A DNA stretch of 64,000 bases from Bin87 sp034420475 (GTDB lineage: Bacteria; Chloroflexota; Dehalococcoidia; Lucifugimonadales; UBA3495). The stretch spans positions 1-64,000 of the forward strand of contig DAOULH010000011.1 in NCBI GenBank assembly GCA_034420475.1. The letters run 5' to 3'. This document shows, piece after piece, positions 16,616 to 25,265 of this stretch; positions within the stretch are counted from its first letter, which is position 1; every line of letters begins with the position of its first letter. The position numbers and the translations under genes were made by a program. The notes below the pieces were generated by a model. The model worked only from the letters and a program-made list of their open reading frames with translations, ran no database searches and had not been told where the DNA came from.

Positions 16616-17731
16616 TTAACTCTTGAAGCCGACCTTGGGCAGCACGCGCTCCAGGGCTTCCAGGACCTCGGTGATGTCATCCTTGGTCACCCAACCCAAG
16701 TGACCGATGCGGAAGCAATGGCCGGTGAGCTTGCCCTGGCCGCCGGCCAGGACGACGCCTTCGTCTTCACGCATCATGGACATGAACCGGCCGCCGTCGA
16801 TGTCCTCGGGCATCTTGATGCCGGTGACGGTGTTGGAGGCGCGGGATTCGTCGTTGGCGAGAAGCTCGAGGCCCAGGGCCTTGACGCCGGCGCGGCAGTA
16901 AGCGGCAACCTCGGCGTGACGCTCGTACACGGTCTCCAGTCCTTCGCCAATGATGTGGTCCAGCCCCAACCGCAGGCCGTAGAGCAGTGCGACGTTGGGC
17001 GTCCACGGGGTCTGGCCGCGGGACAGAGACCGTTCGGCGGCCATCAGGTCGAAGTAGAAGCGGGGCATCTTGGCGTCCTGATAGGCTTCCCAGCCCCGGG
17101 CACTGATGCTGATGAAGGCCAGGCCAGGCGGGATCATAAAGCCTTTCTGGGAGCCGGTGGCCACGAGGTCGCAGTGCCAGCCGTCCACCGGGAGGGGGAT
17201 GCAGCCCAGGCTGCTCACGGCGTCAACCAGCAGCAGCTTGTCGAACTCGCCCTTGACCACGCGGGCGATGGATTCCAGGTCGTGGGTAACGCCGGTGGAA
17301 GTCTCGTTGTGGGTGACGAGCACCGCCTTGATTTCGGAGTCTTTCCGGAGCTCGGCGCGGATGGCCTCGGGGTCGATGGCGTCGCCCCACTCGAAGTCCA
17401 TGCGGGTCACGTCGGCGCCGTAGCCCTCGGCGATCTGCACGAAACGGTCGCCGAAAGACCCAGCGGTGGCGGCGATGACCTTGTCGCCGGGGGACAAGGT
17501 ATTGACCACCGCGGCTTCCAGTGCGCCGGTGCCGCTGGAGGTGAGGATATAGAGGTCATTGTTGGTCATGAAGACCTGCTTGAGACCGGCGGTGGTGGCC
17601 TCGATCAGCTCCTTGAACTCGGGACCCCGGTGGTTGATCATGGGCAGGGACATCTCGTCGACGATGTCGTCGGGGATGGGAGTGGGACCGGGGGTACGCA
17701 GGTTCTGGGGCGCAATCTTGGTCAAGGTCAT
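16616..17731 (-). CDS. Class V aminotransferase (alanine-glyoxylate / serine-pyruvate type)
   Basis: A 371-residue PLP enzyme of the alanine-glyoxylate aminotransferase family. It opens with RTPGPTPIPDDIVDEM, contains the SSGTGALEAAVVNTLSPGD PLP-phosphate region, LLVDAVSSLG (ring-stacking aspartate region, about residue 185) and ATGSQKGFMIPPGLAFI with the PLP lysine (about residue 210). Family members move amino groups from alanine or serine to glyoxylate, or cleave phosphonates. It stands alone, followed by a coiled-coil gene. The exact amino donor cannot be read. Confidence 0.92.
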   Translation of the reverse strand: MTLTKIAPQNLRTPGPTPIPDDIVDEMSLPMINHRGPEFKELIEATTAGLKQVFMTNNDLYILTSSGTGALEAAVVNTLSPGDKVIAATAGSFGDRFVQIAEGYGADVTRMDFEWGDAIDPEAIRAELRKDSEIKAVLVTHNETSTGVTHDLESIARVVKGEFDKLLLVDAVSSLGCIPLPVDGWHCDLVATGSQKGFMIPPGLAFISISARGWEAYQDAKMPRFYFDLMAAERSLSRGQTPWTPNVALLYGLRLGLDHIIGEGLETVYERHAEVAAYCRAGVKALGLELLANDESRASNTVTGIKMPEDIDGGRFMSMMREDEGVVLAGGQGKLTGHCFRIGHLGWVTKDDITEVLEALERVLPKVGFKS

Positions 17732-17866
17732 TGGGAAAGCTCCTGGGAGTCACGCAAAGGCGCGAGGTCCGGTTTTATGAGGTGAATCAGTCCCCGGCAT
17801 AGCGCGTGTTGGGACGGCGAATAACAGCGTGATTTGTTCACACGCAGCCATTATTATAGCAAGGAT

Positions 17867-18499
17867 TTACGAATCCGTTCCGGGCACGCCCGTTTCGTCG
17901 CCCTCGCTGCCGGGGTCGCCGAGCAGGAATTCGCCCACGGTCAGCACCACGTCAGGGAAGGCGCGGGGGCTGATCCGGCCGTCGGCCGGGACTATCCGGC
18001 TGCTCCGGTAAGCGCCATCAACCGGGTCGTGGAAGGCTTCGACTTCGCGGGCGGGTACGTTGGCGATCCACACCTCGGGGATGCCGGCGGCAGCGTAGAG
18101 GGGTAGTTTCACGTCGTGGTCGGAACGCAGAGAGCTGTCTGCGATCTCGATCACCAACAGCACGTCAGCCGGCGTGGGCCGGTTCCTGTGATAGTCCTCG
18201 CGGAGACGGACGATTGCGATGTCGGGTTCAGGAAGACCGTAATTGTTGAGGCGGACTGAGCTTTGTACGCGGACCCAGGCGCGGTCGCCTATTCGGAGGA
18301 TCAGATCTTTGCTCAACCGGGTGGTTCCGTCTTCGTGGGGTGGTCCGATGGGAGGCATTACGAATATTTCTCCGTCCAGCAACTCGACGCGCTCTTCTTC
18401 GGCCAGGATGCCGGCCTCGGCCATGGCGCAGTATTCTTCCACGGTGAAGCGGCGCCGGGTCGGCGCGGCGGTTTGTGCTGGCAAGGCGGTTGTCGTCAT
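17867..18499 (-). CDS. Uma2 family (DUF820) protein, compact form
   Basis: A 210-residue canonical Uma2 protein: RRFTVEEYCAMAEAGIL, VELLDGEIFVMPPIGPPH, LPEPDIAIVRLREDY, LLVIEIADSSLRSDHDVKL and GIPEVWIANVP in order. The PD...E-x-x-S core of the PD-(D/E)XK fold is intact. It lies nine bases downstream of a tandem duplicate; DNA near 17955-18075 and at the 5' end is nearly identical to that copy while the middle differs. Function of the family is unknown. Confidence 0.88.
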   Translation of the reverse strand: MTTTALPAQTAAPTRRRFTVEEYCAMAEAGILAEEERVELLDGEIFVMPPIGPPHEDGTTRLSKDLILRIGDRAWVRVQSSVRLNNYGLPEPDIAIVRLREDYHRNRPTPADVLLVIEIADSSLRSDHDVKLPLYAAAGIPEVWIANVPAREVEAFHDPVDGAYRSSRIVPADGRISPRAFPDVVLTVGEFLLGDPGSEGDETGVPGTDS

Positions 18500-18508
18500 G
18501 GCGTCACC

Positions 18509-19093
18509 TTATTCAAGGAGGAAGTCGCCCACGGTCAGTTCGACGTCGGGGAAGGCGCGGGGGCTGATCCGGCCGTCGGCCGGGACTATCCGGCTGCTCC
18601 GATAAACGCCGTCAACCGGGTCGTGGAAGGCTTCGACATGGCGGGCGGGTACGTTGGCGATCCAAACCTCCGGAATGCCCGCTTCAGCGTAGCGGGACAA
18701 TTTGGCCTCACGGTCGCGCCGTAGCGAGCTATCGGATACTTCAACGATCAGTAGCACGTCGGTGGGGGTGGGATGCGCCCGGTGGTAGCCGTCTCTCAAT
18801 CGCAGCACGGCGATGTCGGGAACGGGTAGGTTCAGATCATCGAGCTGAACCGGGCCTTGAACCCGGACGCGAGCACGACCTCGCAACGAAAACTTGAAAA
18901 AATCATCGAATTGGTCTGTGCCGTCCGCGTGAGGTGGTCCGATGGGGGGCATGATGAATATTTCTCCGTCGAGCAACTCGAGACGCTCCTCGGGATGAAA
19001 AATGCCGGCTTGGTCCATGGCAAGAACTTCGTCCACGGTGAAGCGGCGCCGGGTCGGCGCGGCGGTTTGTGCTGGGGCGGCGGTGGTCGTCAT
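18509..19093 (-). CDS. Uma2 family (DUF820) protein, compact form (tandem duplicate)
   Basis: A 194-residue paralog of the next gene in transcription order with the same order of motifs (VDEVLAMDQAGIFHPEERLE, MPPIGPPHADG, LPVPDIAVLRLRDGYHRAHP, LLIVEVSDSSLRRD, GIPEVWIANVPARHVEAF). The first 15 residues and the C-terminal third are nearly identical between the pair; the middle is more divergent, as after gene conversion or selection. It starts 16 bases after the DUF1015 gene stops and is probably read with it. Confidence 0.88.
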   Translation of the reverse strand: MTTTAAPAQTAAPTRRRFTVDEVLAMDQAGIFHPEERLELLDGEIFIMPPIGPPHADGTDQFDDFFKFSLRGRARVRVQGPVQLDDLNLPVPDIAVLRLRDGYHRAHPTPTDVLLIVEVSDSSLRRDREAKLSRYAEAGIPEVWIANVPARHVEAFHDPVDGVYRSSRIVPADGRISPRAFPDVELTVGDFLLE

Positions 19094-19109
19094 GGCGTCA
19101 CCTTGCGGG

Positions 19110-20393
19110 CTAGATGCTGCCGGAGAGCTGGTTGATCACCAACCCGGTGGGGAGTTTGGGGTAGAAGAAGGTGGACTTGGGCGGAAGGCGGTTGCCGGCG
19201 CTGACGATCTGGCGGAAGGGTTCCAGCGGGAAGGGCTTGAGCAGGATGGCCGCCTGCTGCTCGCCGACGTTGACCTGCTGGACGATGGCCGCCTGGTCGG
19301 GGCTGTAGTCGATGTGCTGGGCCAGGGCGTCTCCGAGTACCGGCAACAGCACCCGCTCCTGCAGCACCCACGCTTCGGATACCGCCAACTGGCCCCATGA
19401 GGTCCAGTCAATATCCGACCGCAGGGTGTGGATGGTTGGTGGGGCGTCGGCCCAGAAGACGGCGAAGCAGTGGGAGTTTTCGCCGATGCGGGCAACGTCG
19501 GCCACTGCCGCCTCGGGCGTGATGTCGGGGTTCAGGGGACGCGAGTCGAAATACTCGTCCATCCCGGCGCGCACGGCGTCAAGCTGCTCGGCCGACATGC
19601 CGCCGGCGACGCGGTGGTAGGGCAGCAGGAGCAGGCCGGGGTCGTCGAACTCGACCAGGGTCATCATCACGTAGTTGCTGGCGGCCGCGTCGTCGGTTTG
19701 CTCAGCGTCGGGGCGGCTGCGCCGGTAGCGGAGCGCGGCCTCGTAGCGATGGTGGCCGTCGGCGAGGAAGACGGGGCGACCGGCAAAGCTGTCGATGATG
19801 TTCGACTGGATCGCCGGTTCGCCGATGTGCCAGAACTCGGCGGTTCCGCCGGCGGGCGTGGCCGCGGTCGCGTCCGCAGGTACGGCGACGATGGCATCGA
19901 ATATGCGTTGCAGGTCGCCGGCCGCGTCGCGGTACAGGGACATGATGGGGCTGAACTGGGCCTGGCAGGCGTCCAGCAGCGCCACCCGATCCAGCACCGA
20001 CGGCTCGCGGGTGAACTCGTGGGGCAGAACGGAGCCGGCGTCGTAGTCCTCGACCAGCACGTCGGCGAACAGCCCCAGGTGCTGGTAGCGGCGTCCGCCA
20101 AAGTCGTAGGCGTGCCGCATCAGGTAGAAGGAGGCCGCGTCGTCCTGGCGTATGACGCCGTCGGCGAGCCAGCGTTGGAACAGTCCTGCGGCCTGCTGAT
20201 AGCCGGCCTGCGGGTCCACCGGGTCCGGTTGCTCGCCGCCCTCGAGATGGACCGCGTTGTAGGGGCTGCGCTGCTGCAACTCGGTCTTCAGCTGCGGTCC
20301 GATCATGTCGTAGGGCGGGCAGATGACAGAGGACAGGTTGCCCACTGAGGTGGGATCGTAGCGGCAGCCGCGGAAGGGTTTGATGGTGGCCAT
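19110..20393 (-). CDS. DUF1015 family protein (putative serine-kinase-like)
   Basis: A 427-residue DUF1015 protein. The opening TIKPFRGCRYDPTSVGNLSSV with the CPPYDMI motif, and later LADGHHRYEAAL and SGSI terminal region, are family signatures. Some archaeal members are reported as free-serine kinases (SerK); the bacterial role is not settled. Start is the ATG at 20393; a minus-strand TATAAT lies 36 bases upstream. Followed by the tandem Uma2 genes. Confidence 0.9.
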   Translation of the reverse strand: MATIKPFRGCRYDPTSVGNLSSVICPPYDMIGPQLKTELQQRSPYNAVHLEGGEQPDPVDPQAGYQQAAGLFQRWLADGVIRQDDAASFYLMRHAYDFGGRRYQHLGLFADVLVEDYDAGSVLPHEFTREPSVLDRVALLDACQAQFSPIMSLYRDAAGDLQRIFDAIVAVPADATAATPAGGTAEFWHIGEPAIQSNIIDSFAGRPVFLADGHHRYEAALRYRRSRPDAEQTDDAAASNYVMMTLVEFDDPGLLLLPYHRVAGGMSAEQLDAVRAGMDEYFDSRPLNPDITPEAAVADVARIGENSHCFAVFWADAPPTIHTLRSDIDWTSWGQLAVSEAWVLQERVLLPVLGDALAQHIDYSPDQAAIVQQVNVGEQQAAILLKPFPLEPFRQIVSAGNRLPPKSTFFYPKLPTGLVINQLSGSI

Positions 20394-20428
20394 GGCAGGT
20401 TAGGCTCCGGGTTCTCGGTTGGGTTGCA

Positions 20429-20434
20429 TTATAC
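20429..20434 (-). promoter_or_regulatory. -10 box (TATAAT) for the DUF1015 gene
   Basis: Minus-strand TATAAT, 35 bases upstream of the ATG at 20393. No convincing -35 is seen. Confidence 0.4.
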
Positions 20435-20609
20435 GATAGCGGGCCGGGTCGGCATTGGAGTGTGTCCCGTGGCTCTGCGTCGGCCGAGCAGACGGTGAAG
20501 CTCGGTGCGCATGGTATATTGCGAATAAGTAAGGACTGAGCGAGTACGACAAGTCGCGACCACCCGGAGCTTGGATCAGCTGTGCAAGCCGTATGAAGGG
20601 CAGGCTATC

Positions 20610-21998
20610 GTGAAAAAGGGATTACTGTTCAATGTTGTAGCGTTGCTGATGGCGCTGTCGTTGGCATGGGGCGGCCTGGCTGCGGCCGTCAGCGCCTACG
20701 GGACCGATGCCCCTTTGCAGGCCGCCGTGATTACGCGCGCGCCACTCTCGGCGGTTGACGATGTTGATGAGGATGACGAGGGGGATGACGCTGTTCCTCC
20801 CACGGACAACGATGGGATCCAGACGCCGTACACCGACAACGACGGGGTAGACACCACCGACAACGACAACATCGACACGCCATATACGGACAACGACGGT
20901 GTTGATACCCCCATCGTAACGGACGGCGATGGCACGGACAGCGACGGTATAGATACTCCACCCACGGACGGCGACGGGTTTGACACACCTTACACCGATG
21001 GCGATGGCGTGGACACCACGGATAACGATGGGATCGAGACGCCGTATACGGACAACGACGGAGTAGACACCACCGACAACGATAACATCGACACGCCGTA
21101 CACGGATAACGACGGGAACGATACGGTGGAGGACACCGACGATGATGGCACCGACAGCGACGGTATCAACACGCCGGCGACGGACGATGACGGGGTAGAA
21201 ACGCCGTACACGGATGGGGACGGAGTGGATACCACGGACAACGATGGGATCGAGACGCCGTACACCGACAACGACGGCGTGGATACTACTGACAATGACG
21301 GCATCCATACGCCGTACACTGATAACGACGGTGTCGACACCCCCGTTGTGACCGACAACGATGGCACTGACAGTGATGGCATAAACACACCGACAACTGA
21401 CGGTGACGGTATAGAAACTCCGTACACCGACAATGACGGCGTGGATACCACCGACAACGATGGGATCGAGACACTGTACACTGACAACGACGGCGTGGAT
21501 ACCACCGACAATGACGGCATCCATACGCCATACACTGATAACGACGGCGTCGACACTCCCGTTGTGACCGACAACGACGGCACGGACAGTGACGGTATAG
21601 ACACGCCGACGACTGACAATGATGGGGTAAATACTCCCTACACCGACAATGACGGTGTGGATACCACGGATAACGACGGTATAAACACTGCAACCGCCAC
21701 CGATAATGATGGTACGGACAGTGATGGCGTCAACACTCCAGCAACTGACAACGACGGTGTAGACACGCCCACGCCCTCGCCGGTGACACCCTCGCCGGTA
21801 ACGCCCTCGCCGGTAACGCCCTCGCCGGTGACACCCTCGCCGGTGACGCCGTCGCCAGTAACACCCTCACCAGTAACGCCTTCGCCCGCAACGCCATCGC
21901 CCGCAACGCCATCGCCCGCAACACCCTCACCGGTAACGCCGTCGCCACAGACACCAATTTCTGGCAGCGATGACTCGGATGACGACAGCGGCAGCTAA
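20610..21998 (+). CDS. Secreted Asp-rich tandem-repeat protein with Pro-rich tail
   Basis: Start is a GTG giving a classic signal peptide (KKGLLFNVVALLMALSLAW, then AAAVSAYG). After an acidic stretch, four exact-length units of 72 residues follow, each built from blocks such as DNDGVDTT, DNDGIETPYT and DNDGTDSDGINT, then a partial fifth. The tail has twelve PSPxT pentamers and ends SDDSDDDSGS, with no membrane anchor or sorting motif. D-x-D-G-x-D spacing resembles calcium-binding loops, so an extracellular Ca-binding or matrix protein is likely by inference. It is followed six bases later by a kinase-fold gene. No homolog is known to me. Confidence 0.75.
   Translation: MKKGLLFNVVALLMALSLAWGGLAAAVSAYGTDAPLQAAVITRAPLSAVDDVDEDDEGDDAVPPTDNDGIQTPYTDNDGVDTTDNDNIDTPYTDNDGVDTPIVTDGDGTDSDGIDTPPTDGDGFDTPYTDGDGVDTTDNDGIETPYTDNDGVDTTDNDNIDTPYTDNDGNDTVEDTDDDGTDSDGINTPATDDDGVETPYTDGDGVDTTDNDGIETPYTDNDGVDTTDNDGIHTPYTDNDGVDTPVVTDNDGTDSDGINTPTTDGDGIETPYTDNDGVDTTDNDGIETLYTDNDGVDTTDNDGIHTPYTDNDGVDTPVVTDNDGTDSDGIDTPTTDNDGVNTPYTDNDGVDTTDNDGINTATATDNDGTDSDGVNTPATDNDGVDTPTPSPVTPSPVTPSPVTPSPVTPSPVTPSPVTPSPVTPSPATPSPATPSPATPSPVTPSPQTPISGSDDSDDDSGS
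20805..21668 (+). repeat. Four 216-bp tandem repeat units inside the Asp-rich gene
   Basis: Units run 20805-21020, 21021-21236, 21237-21452 and 21453-21668, each encoding 72 residues with the same order of eight sub-blocks (10, 8, 10, 11, 7, 8, 10, 8 residues). A partial fifth unit follows from 21669. Units 3 and 4 are most alike. Confidence 0.9.
21765..21955 (+). repeat. 15-bp tandem repeat encoding PSPxT pentamers
   Basis: Twelve contiguous pentamers (mostly PSPVT, three PSPAT, last PSPQT) encode a Pro/Ser/Thr-rich tail. Third codon positions vary (CCCTCGCCGGTG / CCGTCGCCAGTA), which argues for selection on the protein. Confidence 0.85.
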
Positions 21999-22004
21999 CA
22001 CTCC

Positions 22005-23225
22005 ATGGCCACTGAGCCCGCGATAAGTTCCTCAGACATTCTGAATGATCTCCGCGCCGGCGGACCTGAGACCAGTTGCGGCGATCTGCATGATACCGAC
22101 TGGGCCTGGCAGGTGTATTGCCGTCAGCACGGAAAGCCGGAGGCAAATCCGCTGGAGGTGCGGGTCCTGGAGATCTCACGGGTTAGGGGCGGAACTGCCC
22201 GGGCGACGTATGAAGCGGAGTGGCCGGAAGACGTCTACATCCCCAACCAGCGGTTCACCCTGTTGCAGGAAGAAGTCGGGGAAGTTCGGGTCTTTCGTTT
22301 CCCTGATGATCCGGACCTGCCCGGGCTCGCCAGGGCCGCCAATCCCGAAACCGCGCTCACGCTCGTCAAGAAGCACGTGATGTCCATTCCTCCACGGAGG
22401 ATAAGGGTGGAAGTGGTCCGGTATCGGCCGGGCAATCATGCGGTGCTGCGTCACCGGCTCGGCAAGGCCAGGTTCTACGCCCGCGTGATGAAGCCGCCCG
22501 CGATGGCCGCATTTTTGGACGCGGCCGAACTGGTGGCCCGCTCGAGTTTTTCGGTGCCCAGGATCGCCGGGCGCTGGCGCGAGGGGGCGGTGGTGTGGAC
22601 GTCTGAAATACCGGGGCAAAACCTCCGGCAATACATCCGAGCCGGCAAACAGCTGAACCCCGACGCTCTGTTGGATGGCCTGGAGAGCCTATGGTCCGTT
22701 CCGGCGGAGGCAGGCAACGGTCGTCCCTTCAATCTGTCCGGCCGCTACCGCGGCGCTAAACGGGAGATCAAAAACGCCGTGCGGGACCACGTTGAAGCCC
22801 GCTGGGAGTTTGACCGTGCGGTTGCGGCCCTGGATCCCTTCATCCGGTCCTGGCAGCCCACGAGCACGGCCCACAATGACTTCTACGACGACCAGATGCT
22901 GGTATTACCGGATGGGCGCCTGGTGCTGGTGGACTTCGAGGAAACGGGCCCCGGGGATCCGATGCTGGACGTGGGCAATTTCCTGGCCCATCTCCGGTGG
23001 AGCGCCATGACCGGCACCGAGAAGCGGGCGGCCATCAGGATGGAGTACCACGGAATCTTCAAAGACGCTGCCCTGGACCGCTTCGGCTGGGACGAGCATG
23101 AACTTGCCCGGCGCGAGGGTATCTGCCTGTTCCGGACGTGCATCTTTCCGGTGATACGGCCGAGACCGGACTGGGCGGAGAGACTGCAACGTGGCCTCGC
23201 CCTGGTAATTGAGGCGATAGGCTGA
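22005..23225 (+). CDS. Phosphotransferase-fold kinase (aminoglycoside phosphotransferase/choline kinase-like)
   Basis: A 406-residue protein with the APH/ChoK kinase C-lobe: HNDFYDDQMLVLPDG in place of the usual HGDLHxxN catalytic loop and VLVDFEETGPGDPMLDVGNFLA with the metal aspartate (about residues 285-320). The N-lobe contains VEVVRYRPGNHAVLRHRLG. Such kinases phosphorylate small alcohols, sugars or antibiotics. It starts six bases after the repeat-protein stop and is likely co-transcribed with it. The catalytic-loop Asp is retained; Asn is replaced by Asp/Gln, so activity is likely but unproven. Confidence 0.78.
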   Translation: MATEPAISSSDILNDLRAGGPETSCGDLHDTDWAWQVYCRQHGKPEANPLEVRVLEISRVRGGTARATYEAEWPEDVYIPNQRFTLLQEEVGEVRVFRFPDDPDLPGLARAANPETALTLVKKHVMSIPPRRIRVEVVRYRPGNHAVLRHRLGKARFYARVMKPPAMAAFLDAAELVARSSFSVPRIAGRWREGAVVWTSEIPGQNLRQYIRAGKQLNPDALLDGLESLWSVPAEAGNGRPFNLSGRYRGAKREIKNAVRDHVEARWEFDRAVAALDPFIRSWQPTSTAHNDFYDDQMLVLPDGRLVLVDFEETGPGDPMLDVGNFLAHLRWSAMTGTEKRAAIRMEYHGIFKDAALDRFGWDEHELARREGICLFRTCIFPVIRPRPDWAERLQRGLALVIEAIG

Positions 23226-23288
23226 AAGCAACACCCGGGCATTGCGCCGGGAACGGCTGCTCGGAATGCAGCGCGTAGCGGGTCGCGG

Positions 23289-24242
23289 CTAGTCGTTCGG
23301 GATTAGCGGCATCACCTCGCGGGAGAAGCGTTCCATGGCCTCCTGCTGCTGGGCGGCGCTGTCGGCGGGGAAGCTGAAGATGAAGTGCCGCACGCCCAGG
23401 TCCTGGTACTGGCGGAGGTCGGCGGCGATCTGCTCGGGGATGCCGGACACCATGCGACGGTCAGACTGCGGCGCGTCGTGGAAGACGCAGTCGGTGCTGA
23501 AGACCAGGTCCACGGCATCCTCGGCGCGGCCGGCGCGGGCGCTGACGCGGCGCAGGCGGGCGATCTTTTCGGCCAGTTCCTCGGGCTCGAGGATGGCCGG
23601 CGGACGCAGGCCGATGGGCATCCAGCCGTCGCCCAGGGTAGCGGCGCGGCGGATGGCCGGGTTGGTGTGGCCGCCGATCCAGATGGGCGGGTGCGGTTTC
23701 TGCACGGGCTTGGGCAGGAAGCCGGCGCCGCTGATGTCGTAGTGCTCGCCGTGGAACTCGGGGTTGTCGGAGGTCCAGAGTTCCTTGAAGATCTGGATGT
23801 ACTCGTCGGTGACCTGGCCGCGCTGAGCGTAGGTGTCGAGGCCCATGGCCTGGAACTCCTCTTCCATCCAGCCGACGCCGGCGCCCAGGATCAGGCGGCC
23901 GCCGCTGAGCACGTCCAGGGTGGCCAGGATCTTGGCGGTGAGCACGGGGTTGCGGTAGGGGAGGATGAGCACGTGGGTGCCCAGCTTGACGCGGGTGGTG
24001 CAGCCGGCCAGGAAGTTCAGCGCGGCCAGGGGCTCGAAGTAGGTGTTGTCGCGCTGGAAGGGGGCCACGCCGTCGGCGGCGTAGGGATAGAAGGACGAGA
24101 CCTCGTGGGGGATGATGATGTGGTCGCTGACCCAGACGTGGTCGAAGGACAGGTCCTCGGCGCGCTGGGCGAGGCTGCGCAGGTTATCGGGAGAGGCCAT
24201 GGTGCCCCGGCTGGGCAGGGAGCATCCAAAGGTGACGGGCAT
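23289..24242 (-). CDS. Luciferase-like F420-dependent oxidoreductase (TIGR03619-type)
   Basis: A 317-residue luciferase-superfamily protein, starting at MPVTFGCSLPSRG; the 93-residue upstream frame runs into the divergent gene and is rejected. Signatures are LSFDHVWVSDHIIIP (about residues 28-42), LGTHVLILPYRNPVLTAK, and SGGRLILGAGVGWMEEEF, typical of predicted F420-dependent members. The C-terminus has the EIPGIPEQIAADLRQYQDLG-like closing helix. It is divergent from the helical gene at 24355 across 112 bases. Confidence 0.9.
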   Translation of the reverse strand: MPVTFGCSLPSRGTMASPDNLRSLAQRAEDLSFDHVWVSDHIIIPHEVSSFYPYAADGVAPFQRDNTYFEPLAALNFLAGCTTRVKLGTHVLILPYRNPVLTAKILATLDVLSGGRLILGAGVGWMEEEFQAMGLDTYAQRGQVTDEYIQIFKELWTSDNPEFHGEHYDISGAGFLPKPVQKPHPPIWIGGHTNPAIRRAATLGDGWMPIGLRPPAILEPEELAEKIARLRRVSARAGRAEDAVDLVFSTDCVFHDAPQSDRRMVSGIPEQIAADLRQYQDLGVRHFIFSFPADSAAQQQEAMERFSREVMPLIPND

Positions 24243-24354
24243 GGGATTTGCCTCCGTGGTGGTATGCGAGGTCAGGTTCGGCTGGCTGAATTGGGCCGAT
24301 GCTATACTACCCAATACCGTACCCGCAACCGCGCTGCGATTGCCGAGAAAGCCA

Positions 24355-24807
24355 ATGCCGCCCCGAATCCGACGCGAGGCTCCGACCCGACGTGATGCCC
24401 GCATCCACAAACATCTGGCCCAGGCCAAAGAATATTGGATCAACGCGCCCCTGGAATTGTCCCGAGGAGACGTCTGCCAAGCCGGCGAGAAGGGTTGGGG
24501 CGCTGTCGCCCAATTGACCAAAGCGGTGGCTGCGCTGCGCGGCTGGGATCACTACGACCACGTGGCAGTGCTGGAAGCAATCACCGCGCTGGCCGGGGAA
24601 CTGCCGGAGCAGGCGGAGCGCATCTACCGCGGCAAGGGCGCGGCGGAAAGGTTGCACGGCAACTTTTACGAAGTGTACATGACTGCTGACGAAGCGGTGT
24701 TCGCATTGGCCGATGCCCGCCCGCTCCTCGGAATTCTCTGGGGTCTGCTGCCCGTCGAGTACACGGGAGGGGCAGGTTTCGCCGAATGGGTTGAGAGGGA
24801 AGAATAA
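24355..24807 (+). CDS. PaREP1-like helical protein (LHGNFYE family)
   Basis: A 150-residue protein starting MPPRIRREAP; the open frame upstream lies within the divergent gene. Helical throughout, with CQAGEKGWGAVAQLTKAVAA (residues about 42-61) and the LHGNFYE motif (about 101-107) characteristic of the PaREP1/HEPN-like group. The tandem neighbour at 24810 is about half identical. A TATACT box lies at 24303. The function is unknown; HEPN-type RNA binding is an inference. Confidence 0.6.
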   Translation: MPPRIRREAPTRRDARIHKHLAQAKEYWINAPLELSRGDVCQAGEKGWGAVAQLTKAVAALRGWDHYDHVAVLEAITALAGELPEQAERIYRGKGAAERLHGNFYEVYMTADEAVFALADARPLLGILWGLLPVEYTGGAGFAEWVEREE

Positions 24808-24809
24808 CC

Positions 24810-25262
24810 ATGCCGCCCCGAACCCGTCGCGAAACGCCAACCCGCCGGGATGCCCGCATTCGCAAGCACTTGCCGAAGGCCAAAGAATATTGGTCTAAAT
24901 GGCCGGCGTATCTGGCCGAGGGCGATCTTTGCCAGGCCGGCGAAAAGGGTTGGGGAGCCGTGGCTCAACTGGCCAAAGCGGTGGCGACCCACCGAGGATG
25001 GAACCATTTCGGCCACGAAGAGATCCGGGTCGTCATTCGCCAACTCGCCGACGAATCCAATAACCGTGAAGCCATCAGGCGGTCTTTGATGTACGCCGAA
25101 GTGCTGCACGGCAATTTTTATGAAATCAATCTGGATCAGGTGGACACAGAGTTGGCGCTGACGGATGCGAAGTTCCTGATGTCAGTGTTGTGGAACCTTC
25201 TGCCGCAGGAGTACACGGACGGGATGTCGTTTGACGATTGGATTACATCCGGTGACAATTGA
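24810..25262 (+). CDS. PaREP1-like helical protein (LHGNFYE family, tandem paralog)
   Basis: A 150-residue paralog starting two bases after the preceding stop. It shares the opening MPPRxRRExPTRRDARI, the CQAGEKGWGAVAQLxKAV helix and LHGNFYE. It ends three bases before mnmA, so the pair is probably read into the mnmA-rnhB-yraN operon. No nucleotidyltransferase antitoxin is adjacent. Confidence 0.6.
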   Translation: MPPRTRRETPTRRDARIRKHLPKAKEYWSKWPAYLAEGDLCQAGEKGWGAVAQLAKAVATHRGWNHFGHEEIRVVIRQLADESNNREAIRRSLMYAEVLHGNFYEINLDQVDTELALTDAKFLMSVLWNLLPQEYTDGMSFDDWITSGDN

Positions 25263-25265
25263 AGC

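Noticed and set aside
20622..21524. Antisense frame with SLSV/VVVGG repeats
   Set aside because: It merely mirrors the DNDG tandem repeat on the other strand.
20805..21960. CRISPR array
   Set aside because: Repeats are contiguous, in one coding frame and have no unique spacers; they encode the Asp-rich and PSPxT repeats.
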